From positions 1 to 11,495 of the forward strand of contig CAUHBW010000083.1 of NCBI GenBank assembly GCA_959604115.1: a stretch of DNA of 11,495 bases. The letters are read 5' to 3'. This DNA is from an uncultured Bilophila sp. Its GTDB lineage: Bacteria; Desulfobacterota; Desulfovibrionia; Desulfovibrionales; Desulfovibrionaceae. This document shows, in pieces, positions 1 through 8,136 of this stretch (its first letter is position 1; the number at the start of each line of letters is the position of its first letter). The notes beneath the pieces were generated by a model. That model was not told the origin of the DNA. It did no database searches and saw only the letters and a program-made list of their open reading frames with translations. The position numbers were made by a program, and so were the translations under genes.

Positions 1-175
1 CCCCGCCGCATCTTGCCGTGTTGGGCGTGCCACTCCCTTCTTGCGCTACGCCCCGTCCGGGCGTCGTCATCCTTCCCGCACAATGGGCCACGAACGAGGT
101 CGGTGACGGTCCGTTCCGGTCTTTTCCGAGCGGCGTTCTCTCGCGGCGTCCGTCGTCATATCCTTTTTCTTTCCG

Positions 176-270
176 CGCGGCGTTTCGTTCGTTGAAACCG
201 ATCGCCGCGTCTGCGAATCCTTTTTTCCGCGTACGGCGTTCCGCCGTGCGCTCGCGCCGCCGTGGGCGGC
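176..270 (+). promoter_or_regulatory. Hairpin cluster in the putative mgtA leader
   Basis: Three inverted repeats lie in tandem. Hairpin A has CGCGGCG (176-182) pairing with CGCCGCG (203-209), plus an inner TTTC/GAAA pairing (183-186 with 194-197). It is followed 11 bases later by TTTTTT (221-226). Hairpin B has GCGTACGGCG (229-238) pairing with CGCCGTGCGC (242-251), allowing one G-U pair, around a TTC loop. Hairpin C has GCCGCC (256-261) pairing with GGCGGC (265-270) around a GTG loop. In RNA these would be stable. Leader-RNA control is known for Mg2+ transporter genes such as mgtA in enterics and M-box genes in Bacillus, but this sequence resembles neither known element. A regulatory role is inference, and GC-rich DNA forms such repeats by chance. 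Confidence 0.3.
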
Positions 271-414
271 AGGGAGGTCCGTATGGACGAGCATCCTCGA
301 AGTCGTTTTGTCCGTGCCGCATCCGCGTTTTTGCGGGCGCCGTCGCACGCTTCCGTCCGGGAAAGGATTCCCGCAACGTTCCATCGGCGAGGCAGGCTCC
401 GTCTGCTTGCGCTC

Positions 415-420
415 AGGAGG
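415..420 (+). promoter_or_regulatory. Ribosome binding site of mgtA
   Basis: A perfect AGGAGG lies 8 nt before the ATG at 429 and 11 nt before a second ATG at 432. It fixes the start of the Mg2+ ATPase at 429 and excludes the much longer open frame upstream. Confidence 0.85.
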
Positions 421-428
421 TTGAAACT

Positions 429-3149
429 ATGATGTTTTTTACGATTGCCCATGATTTTATTCAGGAGAAAAAACGGGTTGTCCGCTCTCACGCCGATGGG
501 GGCGTCGTCGCGCCCACCCCACGCGAACGGCTTCTGGACGCGGCCCGGAAGACGCCGCAGGAGCTGTTCGAAGCCTACATGAGTTCTCCCAATGGGCTCG
601 GCGCGTTCCGCGTCGAATCCATGCGGTCGCTGTTCGGGGCGAACGTCCTCACCCGCAGCAAGCGGGAATCTTTGGCGAAACGTCTTGCCGGAGCCTTCAT
701 CAATCCGTTTACCGCCGTTCTCGCCGTTCTCGCGCTTATTTCCTTCGTCACCGACTACCTGATCGCCGCGCCTCGGGACAGGGATCTGACCGCCGTGATC
801 ATCGTGGGCGTGATGGTGTTCGTCAGCGGCACGCTGCGCTTCGTGCAGGAATCCCGTTCCGGCAGCGCGGCGGAACGTCTTCAGGCGATGGTCACCACCA
901 CCATCGCCGTGGTGCGCGGCGGGGAATGCCGGGAACGGCCCATCGCCGAACTTGTGGCGGGCGACGTCATCCGTCTTGCTGCGGGCGACATGATTCCCGC
1001 CGACGTGCGCGTCCTCGAAACCAAGGATCTGTTCGTCAGCCAGTCCTCGCTGACCGGCGAGAGCGAACCCGTCGAGAAGTGGGCCGCGGCTTTGCCCGAA
1101 GCGGCGGACGATCCGCTGGCGTGCGCCAACCTCGCCTTCATGGGGAGCACGGTGGTCAGCGGTTCGGCCCTCGCACTCGTGGTGGCGGTGGGCGGCGACA
1201 CCCTGTTCGGGGCCGTGGCGCGGCAGCTCGCGGAACGCCGCGTGCGCACGCATTTTGAGAAGGGCGTCAACGCCGTGTCGTGGGTGCTCATCCGGTTCAT
1301 GCTGTGCATGGTCCCGGTGGTGCTGTTTCTCAACGGCTTCACCAAGGGCGACTGGTTCGAGGCGGCCCTGTTCGCGCTGTCCGTGGCCGTGGGACTCACC
1401 CCGGAAATGCTGCCCATGATCGTGTCCGCCAACCTCGCAAAAGGCGCGTCGGTCATGGCCGGGAAGAAGGTCATCGTCAAGCGTCTCGACGCCATCCAGA
1501 ATCTCGGAGCCATGGACGTGCTGTGCACCGACAAGACCGGGACGCTCACGCAGGACCGCATCGTGCTGGAATACCCGCTCGACGTGCACGGCAACGAGGA
1601 CGAGCGCGTCCTGCGCCACGCCTTTCTGAACAGCTACCATCAGACCGGCCTGCGGAATCTGATGGACGTCGCTATCGTAGAGCACGCCGACGAGAAGAAC
1701 ATGCTTCCGCTGCGCGAGGAATACCGCAAGGTGGACGAGATCCCGTTCGACTTCACGCGGCGGCGCATGAGCGTCGTGGTCGAGGATCGCACGGGCAAGA
1801 CGCAGATCATCACCAAGGGAGCGGTGGAGGAGGTGCTTTCCATCTGCGCCTATGTGGAATACGCGGGCCGGGTGGAGCCGCTCACGGAGCCGCTCGTCGC
1901 GGAAGTGCTCGCCACCGTGCGGAGCTACAACAGGGCCGGGCTGCGCGTCGTCGCCGTGGCCCAGAAGACGAATCCGATGGTCGCAGGGGCCCTTTCCGTG
2001 GCGGACGAAGCGGACATGGTGCTGATCGGCTACCTCGCCTTCCTCGATCCGCCGAAGGCGTCCGCCGCCGGAGCCGTGGCGGCCCTGCGCGAGCACGGCG
2101 TCGCGGTCAAGGTGCTGACCGGCGACAACGACGCGGTGGCCCGCAGCGTGTGCGAACAGGTCGGCCTGCGGCCCCGTTCCGTCCTGCTCGGTCCGGAGAT
2201 CGAGGGCATGGACGACGCGGCCCTGCGGGAAGCGGCGGAGGGCGCGGACGTGTTCGCCAAGCTCACCCCGCGGCAGAAGGCCCGCATCGTGGCCTGCCTG
2301 CGCGAGACGCACACCGTCGGCTTCATGGGCGACGGCATCAACGACGCGGCGGCGATGAAGGCGTCGGACGTGGGGATTTCCGTGGACACCGCCGTGGACA
2401 TCGCCAAGGAATCCGCCGACGTGATCCTTCTGGAAAAGGATCTCATGGTGCTCGAACGGGGCGCGCTGGAAGGCCGCAAGACCTACGCCAACACCATAAA
2501 ATACATCAAGATGACCGCCAGCTCGAACTTCGGCAACATGTTTTCGGTGCTGGCGGCGAGCGCGTTTCTGCCGTTCCTGCCGCTGGCTCCGCTTCAGGTG
2601 CTCGTGCTGAACCTCATCTATGACATCTCGTGCACGGCGATCCCGTGGGACAACGTGGACGACGCGTTCCTCAAACGCCCGAAGGCGTGGGACGCCTCCT
2701 CCATCAGCCGGTTCATGCTCTGGTTCGGACCGGCAAGCTCGGTGTTCGACATCACCACCTATGTCCTGATGTACTTTTACATCTGCCCCCTCGCGCTCGG
2801 CGGGGCCTACCATGCCCTCACCCCGGAAGCGCAGGCCGCCTTCGCCGGGCTGTTTCAGGCCGGGTGGTTCGTCGAATCGCTGTGGTCGCAGACACTGGTG
2901 ATCCACACGCTGCGGACGCCGAAACTTCCGTTCGTGGAAAGCCGGGCCTCGTGGCAGGTGCTCGGCCTGAGCTGCTGCGGCATCCTCGCGGGAACCGTCC
3001 TGCCGTTCTCCTCCGTGGGCGAAGCCCTCGACATGACCGCGCTTCCCGCCGCCTACTTCCCGTGGCTGTTCGGGACGCTGCTCGCCTACATGGCGCTGAC
3101 GACCTTCCTCAAGGTTCTCTTCATCAAACGGTACGGCACGTTGCTGTAA
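429..3149 (+). CDS. mgtA: P-type Mg2+-importing ATPase (MgtA/MgtB family)
   Basis: This 906-residue inner-membrane P-type ATPase (subclass IIIB) should import Mg2+ using ATP; E. coli MgtA has 898 residues. All core motifs are visible. The actuator loop TGES is at 209-212. TPEMLP, the MgtA-type membrane motif in place of the usual PEGL, is around 324-329. The phosphorylated aspartate is D368 in DKTGTLT. TGDND is at 564-568 and MGDGINDA at 633-640. Hydrophobic pairs flank the actuator domain (about 95-145 and 285-350), and several more lie after about residue 690. The start at 429 is chosen for its AGGAGG; the ATG at 432 is an alternative. The gene stands alone, is preceded by a hairpin-rich region, and ends 5 nt before a terminator-like hairpin. 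It converges on ppx. No defect is seen. Specificity for Mg2+ (possibly Ni2+ as well) is taken from the family. Confidence 0.95.
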   Translation: MMFFTIAHDFIQEKKRVVRSHADGGVVAPTPRERLLDAARKTPQELFEAYMSSPNGLGAFRVESMRSLFGANVLTRSKRESLAKRLAGAFINPFTAVLAVLALISFVTDYLIAAPRDRDLTAVIIVGVMVFVSGTLRFVQESRSGSAAERLQAMVTTTIAVVRGGECRERPIAELVAGDVIRLAAGDMIPADVRVLETKDLFVSQSSLTGESEPVEKWAAALPEAADDPLACANLAFMGSTVVSGSALALVVAVGGDTLFGAVARQLAERRVRTHFEKGVNAVSWVLIRFMLCMVPVVLFLNGFTKGDWFEAALFALSVAVGLTPEMLPMIVSANLAKGASVMAGKKVIVKRLDAIQNLGAMDVLCTDKTGTLTQDRIVLEYPLDVHGNEDERVLRHAFLNSYHQTGLRNLMDVAIVEHADEKNMLPLREEYRKVDEIPFDFTRRRMSVVVEDRTGKTQIITKGAVEEVLSICAYVEYAGRVEPLTEPLVAEVLATVRSYNRAGLRVVAVAQKTNPMVAGALSVADEADMVLIGYLAFLDPPKASAAGAVAALREHGVAVKVLTGDNDAVARSVCEQVGLRPRSVLLGPEIEGMDDAALREAAEGADVFAKLTPRQKARIVACLRETHTVGFMGDGINDAAAMKASDVGISVDTAVDIAKESADVILLEKDLMVLERGALEGRKTYANTIKYIKMTASSNFGNMFSVLAASAFLPFLPLAPLQVLVLNLIYDISCTAIPWDNVDDAFLKRPKAWDASSISRFMLWFGPASSVFDITTYVLMYFYICPLALGGAYHALTPEAQAAFAGLFQAGWFVESLWSQTLVIHTLRTPKLPFVESRASWQVLGLSCCGILAGTVLPFSSVGEALDMTALPAAYFPWLFGTLLAYMALTTFLKVLFIKRYGTLL

Positions 3150-3154
3150 AACAA

Positions 3155-3174
3155 AAGGCGGGGGTACCCGCCTT
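3155..3174. terminator. Bidirectional rho-independent-type terminator
   Basis: A perfect 8-bp inverted repeat, AAGGCGGG (3155-3162) and CCCGCCTT (3167-3174), encloses a GGTA loop. On the minus strand it is followed by TTTTGTTTTA, a good U-tract, so it can end the ppk-HD-ppx transcript about 165 nt after ppx. On the plus strand it lies 5 nt after the mgtA stop, but the tail (TTCCCTTCTTC) is a poorer U-tract. The placement between convergent genes supports shared use. Confidence 0.75.
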
Positions 3175-3299
3175 CCCTTCTTCAGAGGCCGCACCAACAA
3201 GGGCAACGCCCGTGCCTCCGCATCTCCTCACCCAAAGAACATTCACGTCCAACTCAGTGAGATACGAGAAGACATCCGCGTTTCCATATCCGAGGGGGT

Positions 3300-3322
3300 C
3301 CGGGGGGAATCATTCCCCCCGG
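3300..3322. repeat. GC-rich palindrome, possible REP-like element
   Basis: CCGGGGGGAAT (3300-3310) and ATTCCCCCCGG (3312-3322) form a perfect 11-bp inverted repeat around a single C. It lies about 20 bases beyond the ppx stop codon and has no T-run on either side, so it is not a typical rho-independent terminator. Flanking GAGGGGGTC and GGCCGCCGGAGGC look like part of the same unit. It has the look of a dispersed intergenic palindrome (REP-like), but copy number cannot be judged from one window. It could also stabilise the 3' end of the ppx transcript. Confidence 0.45.
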
Positions 3323-3340
3323 CCGCCGGAGGCATGCCTT

Positions 3341-4960
3341 TTACTCGTCCCGCTCCGGCATGGCCCTGCCGTCCTCCAGACGGGGACGGAACTCCAGATG
3401 CGCCCGGAAAACCTTCTTGATCAGCTTGCCGCTGCGCCTGACTTCCTCCAGCTCAATGGGGAAGGCGTCCGCACCGATAAGGCGAAGCTCCAGATCGCCG
3501 TCCGGGGTGCGCTGGAACCGGGCCGACTTCACGATCTGCCGGTGGCTCTTGTCCAGACGCTCCGCAAGAGTGAGGAACAGCGACAGCAGCCGAACCTCTT
3601 CCCGGATGCTCTCGTCCAGTTCGAGGAACAGCGGTATCTTTTTGGAAGCCCGCTTGCGATGGAAGAAGGCGACGGCCGCCATCAGTTCGATTTCGCGCTC
3701 CGTAAACCCGAGCAGCTCGGTATTGCGGATGAGATAGTGGGTGTGCGCATGGTGGTTGGCAAAGGAAATGAAAATGCCGATGTCGTGCAGCAGCGCGGCG
3801 TAGTACAGCAGCTCGCGGGAAACCGGAGCGGCGTCGTGCAGCCCGATGGCCCTGGCGCTGTCGTACAGTTCGAGGGCCAGCCCGGCGACGTGGCGGGAGT
3901 GCGCCTCCTCGAACCGGCAGAACCGGGCGAGCTGGAGCACGCTCTCTTCGCGGGCGGGCCGGACCGTGCTCGCCTTTTGCGGGTACGTCCGCATGAGGTA
4001 GTCCACGAGGATGCCGTTTTGCAGGTTCCGGTTGCTGACGGTCACGCTTTCGAACCCCTGCTCCTCCATGATGGTCTGGAGGATCGCCGCGCCCGCGATG
4101 ATCACGTCGGCGCGGTTGGGATTGATGCCGGGGATGTTCCTGCGCCCCTCAAGGTCGCGGGCGCAGAGTTCCTTCACTGCGTGGCGCAGGCCGTCATAGC
4201 TCAGAACCTGTTTGGAAACCGTGCAGGGCCTGCCCGTGCGCGAGGCTTCCTCCTGCGCCAGCGCGGCGGCGATTTCCGCGAGGTTCTGGGCCGTGCCCGA
4301 ACTGGCGACGGCCTCGGCGATTTCGAAGCCCGCGATGCGCTGGAAGGAATGCAGGGCCTCGTTGCGGATGTAGCGTTGCAGCGCCGCGTAGCTGTAGGCG
4401 GATACCGGGCCCTTGTCGTCCTCGAAGAACAGGTTGGTCAGGCGCACGCAGCCCAGCTTGAGCGAATCGAGGTTCTTGTGGCCGGACGAGTCCGCCACGA
4501 TAAGCTCGGTGCTGCCGCCGCCGATGTCGATGAACAGGCGCAGGCTGTCGCTCGGTTCGAGGCCGCTGGAAACGCCGAGGTAGATGAGGCGGGCCTCTTC
4601 GCGCCCGGACACCACGGTGAAGTCGAGGCCGGTCTTTTCCTGCACCCGGTGGATGAATTCCTGTCCGTTCGCGGCGTCGCGCACGGCGGCGGTGGCGATG
4701 GCGATGGTTTCCGAGGTGTTGTAGACGGCGCACATCTCCGCGAGGCCGCGCAGCACGGCGATGGTGCGGGTCATGGTTTCTTCCTGAAGGCGGTTGCGGA
4801 GGAAGCCGCCCTCGCCGAGCCGGACCATGTGCTTGACCTGATTCAGCGTCGTGGTGGAGCCGTCCGGGTGGATGCGGACGATCAGGAGCCGGACGGAGTT
4901 GCTGCCAAGGTCGATGATGCCGATGTTCCTTTCGGCGGAAGGGATCATTCTGACAGACAT
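3341..4960 (-). CDS. ppx: Exopolyphosphatase / pppGpp phosphohydrolase (Ppx/GppA family)
   Basis: This 539-residue cytoplasmic enzyme should release phosphate from the ends of polyphosphate chains and/or convert pppGpp to ppGpp. It has the ASKHA (actin/Hsp70-like) fold. The phosphate-1 motif IDLGSNSVRL is at 16-25, the phosphate-2 motif DIGGGSTEL at 145-153, and acidic residues in GREEARLIYLG at 119-129 match the catalytic glutamate region of E. coli PPX. A C-terminal HD domain follows (about 345-480), with H354, HDIG at 392-395 and a later HRK and ERLDKSH. The start is the ATG at 4960, with GGAG 5 nt upstream; a GTG at 4966 has no room for a ribosome binding site. It overlaps the end of the HD gene by 16 nt, implying translational coupling. 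Sequence alone cannot separate the Ppx and GppA activities; location in a ppk operon favours Ppx. Confidence 0.93.
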   Translation of the reverse strand: MSVRMIPSAERNIGIIDLGSNSVRLLIVRIHPDGSTTTLNQVKHMVRLGEGGFLRNRLQEETMTRTIAVLRGLAEMCAVYNTSETIAIATAAVRDAANGQEFIHRVQEKTGLDFTVVSGREEARLIYLGVSSGLEPSDSLRLFIDIGGGSTELIVADSSGHKNLDSLKLGCVRLTNLFFEDDKGPVSAYSYAALQRYIRNEALHSFQRIAGFEIAEAVASSGTAQNLAEIAAALAQEEASRTGRPCTVSKQVLSYDGLRHAVKELCARDLEGRRNIPGINPNRADVIIAGAAILQTIMEEQGFESVTVSNRNLQNGILVDYLMRTYPQKASTVRPAREESVLQLARFCRFEEAHSRHVAGLALELYDSARAIGLHDAAPVSRELLYYAALLHDIGIFISFANHHAHTHYLIRNTELLGFTEREIELMAAVAFFHRKRASKKIPLFLELDESIREEVRLLSLFLTLAERLDKSHRQIVKSARFQRTPDGDLELRLIGADAFPIELEEVRRSGKLIKKVFRAHLEFRPRLEDGRAMPERDE

Positions 4961-5682
4961 GCGCACTCCAGCTTTCGGTTGAAGATGTCCGCGAACAGGC
5001 TTCCCGTGTCGAGGAGGCGTTCCCTTTCCGCCGAGCAGTCGCCCAGACTCTGGAGGGCGATGAGCACCTTGCGCTTTTTCACGCTGACCGCGAGGTGTTT
5101 GATCACGCCCGAGTGGGTGCAGTCCAGCGCGTCCGCGATGCGGAGCAGGGCGACGGTCTTGCGGAGGGCCTCCCGGTCGCGCCGTTTCAGTTCGGCGAAG
5201 CGGGGGTGCCTGCGCGAGGGCCGCGCCTTCCGGTGGTAGCGGGCGAGCAGGGCGACGTATGGCCGATCCTCGTCCGGCATGCTTCCGAGCTCTTCCTCAA
5301 TGAGCCGCATGCTCCTCTTGTGGTGACCCTTGCGGCCTCCGGCAAGGCCGATGTCGTGGAACCGCGCCGCGAGAAGCAGGCGGCGGCCCCAGACGTCTTC
5401 GAGCTTGTGGAGTTCCGCGAGATCCTGAAACAGCACCTCGGCGATGGCGGCCACGCGCTCGCCGTGCTCCAGAGCTTCGCTCATGGTCGGGTTTTCGGGC
5501 AGGGGGGCGGCGCAGGCGTCGTCCGGGGCGGAAACGGTCGGGTTTTCGGCGGAGGACTCCGCGGAAAGGGGCGCGAGTTCCGCCTGTGCGGGCATTTCAA
5601 GCGTCGAGCCGTCGGTTGCCGGAGCGTCCTTATGGCGCGTCTTGCCCGCGGCGGTATGGTGAGTCTGGGTTTCGGATGTCAT
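4945..5682 (-). CDS. Stand-alone HD-domain protein resembling the Ppx/GppA C-terminal domain
   Basis: This 245-residue soluble protein is of unknown exact function. Residues 1-65 are rich in Ala, Pro, Ser and Glu with no hydrophobic segment, and are probably disordered. From about 66 on it is an HD domain: H73 (in EHGERVAAIA), HDIG at 109-112, HHKRSM at 120-125, ARYHRKARP at 147-155, and LLRIADALDCTH at 179-190. This order matches the C-terminal domain of the neighbouring Ppx, but the protein lacks the ASKHA catalytic half. It may be a phosphohydrolase, a nucleotide- or polyphosphate-binding regulator, or a partner of Ppx; this is inference. The start is supported by AAGGA 8 nt upstream. It begins 16 nt after ppk stops, and its 3' end overlaps ppx by 16 nt. 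The metal-ligand His and Asp residues look intact, so hydrolase activity is possible. Confidence 0.85.
   Translation of the reverse strand: MTSETQTHHTAAGKTRHKDAPATDGSTLEMPAQAELAPLSAESSAENPTVSAPDDACAAPLPENPTMSEALEHGERVAAIAEVLFQDLAELHKLEDVWGRRLLLAARFHDIGLAGGRKGHHKRSMRLIEEELGSMPDEDRPYVALLARYHRKARPSRRHPRFAELKRRDREALRKTVALLRIADALDCTHSGVIKHLAVSVKKRKVLIALQSLGDCSAERERLLDTGSLFADIFNRKLECACLSE
4966..4969 (-). promoter_or_regulatory. Ribosome binding site of ppx
   Basis: GGAG on the minus strand lies 5 nt before the ATG at 4960-4958, inside the end of the upstream HD gene. It favours this ATG over the GTG at 4966 and the ATG at 4948. Confidence 0.6.
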
Positions 5683-5698
5683 AGACGTATTCCTTTTG

Positions 5699-7849
<2,151 letters not shown>

Positions 7850-7856
7850 GACGGTT

Positions 7857-7862
7857 CCTCCT
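7857..7862 (-). promoter_or_regulatory. Ribosome binding site of ppk
   Basis: A perfect AGGAGG on the minus strand lies 7 nt before GTG 7849-7847. It decides the start of ppk and removes 90 residues from the longest open frame. Confidence 0.85.
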
Positions 7863-7920
7863 GATGCTTGGGTTGTCCGCTGCAAGAAATGTGGAGACTT
7901 GTAGCAGGAAGCCCGGAGCG

Positions 7921-7953
7921 TGATGTGACGACGCTGTGACAATCGTGTGAAAA
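7921..7953 (-). promoter_or_regulatory. Candidate Pho box (PhoB site) upstream of ppk
   Basis: Read on the minus strand, the segment splits into three 11-bp units: TTTTCACACGA, TTGTCACAGCG and TCGTCACATCA. Each has TCACA at the same place (unit positions 4-8). PhoB binds 7-bp direct repeats (consensus CTGTCAT) separated by 4 bp, that is, phased at 11 bp. TTGTCAC-AGCG-TCGTCAC fits that geometry, and the third unit lies directly upstream in phase. The element ends 71 nt before the ppk start codon, a normal promoter distance. ppk operons are known Pho-regulon members in several Proteobacteria. The match to the E. coli consensus is imperfect, and the corresponding -10 is weak. Confidence 0.55.
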
Positions 7954-8124
7954 AAGCCGGGGCCGCGTGAAGGCGGAATACGCCGTTGCGGCGGAGCGTT
8001 CCGCGAACCGAACGGAAAACTCCAACAAATGCGGAGTATTGAATCGTTCCATAACGCGGCTTGCCGAACCCCATGAATTGTGCGATGGCTTTGGCTGGAT
8101 ATGGTCGAAGGCGGTTCAATCATC

Positions 8125-8130
8125 GGGGAG
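8125..8130 (+). promoter_or_regulatory. Ribosome binding site of the diguanylate cyclase gene
   Basis: GGGGAG lies 6 nt before the ATG at 8137. It favours this start over the GTG at 8080 and the ATG at 8101, neither of which has a clear upstream Shine-Dalgarno motif. Confidence 0.6.
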
Positions 8131-8136
8131 AGGGCG

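Larger units (their letters stand above)
1..428. other. Gene-free leader region upstream of mgtA
   Basis: I find no credible gene in these 428 bases. Frames are open on both strands, but their translations are Arg/Pro/Ser-rich without any recognisable domain, as expected for GC-rich noncoding DNA. The in-frame upstream extension of the Mg2+ ATPase (from position 18) is rejected because a strong ribosome binding site sits at 415-420. The stretch from about 175 to 270 holds three consecutive inverted repeats and a T6 run, described separately. I saw no M-box (Mg2+ riboswitch) core motif such as the GGTGAGG element, and no convincing -35/-10 pair. A TTGAAA at 192-197 has only a poor -10 partner. 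Confidence 0.6.
3150..3340. other. Convergent intergenic gap between mgtA and ppx
   Basis: This 191-base gap lies between the stop codons of two converging genes. It holds a terminator-like hairpin at 3155-3174, a GC-rich palindrome at 3300-3322 and a short palindrome AGGCATGCCT at 3330-3339. Between them I see only a weak GGGC/GCCC pairing near 3200 and no reading frame that looks coding. Confidence 0.6.
7850..8136. other. Divergent control region between ppk and the diguanylate cyclase gene
   Basis: This region of 287 bases separates two divergent start codons and must hold the promoters of both transcripts. Toward ppk it contains three phased TCACA repeats at 7921-7953. A weak -10-like TACAAG (7903-7898, minus strand) lies 17 nt beyond them. 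Toward the cyclase I find no convincing -35/-10 or sigma-54 pair. TTGCCG at 8061-8066 has only a poor -10 partner. Open frames crossing the region on both strands look like spill-over from the flanking genes. Confidence 0.6.

Noticed and set aside
18..428. N-terminal extension of the Mg2+ ATPase by 137 residues.
   Set aside because: The extension is Arg/Ser/Pro-rich and without family similarity, while AGGAGG precedes the ATG at 429 and gives a family-typical length of 906.
1..428. M-box Mg2+ riboswitch or enteric-type mgtL leader peptide.
   Set aside because: I could not find the M-box core motif or a short proline-rich leader frame with its own ribosome binding site.
156..3206. A 1016-residue open frame antisense to mgtA.
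   Set aside because: It mirrors the codon bias of mgtA in GC-rich DNA. Its translation is His/Arg/Gly-rich with no recognisable domain, and the opposite strand encodes a complete, motif-perfect ATPase.
2630..5239. An 869-residue plus-strand open frame across the mgtA end and ppx/HD genes.
   Set aside because: It runs through a terminator-like gap and is a shadow of mgtA on the same strand and of ppx and the HD gene on the other. No domain is recognisable.
7921..7953. CRP/FNR-type site suggested by TGTGA and TCACA words.
   Set aside because: Those regulators need an inverted repeat (TGTGA-N6-TCACA). Here all three words point the same way, which fits PhoB-like direct repeats instead.
7850..8119. 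Extra 90 N-terminal residues of polyphosphate kinase.
   Set aside because: They have no PPK similarity, cover the Pho-box-like repeats, and overlap the upstream part of the divergent frame. The GTG at 7849 has a perfect Shine-Dalgarno.
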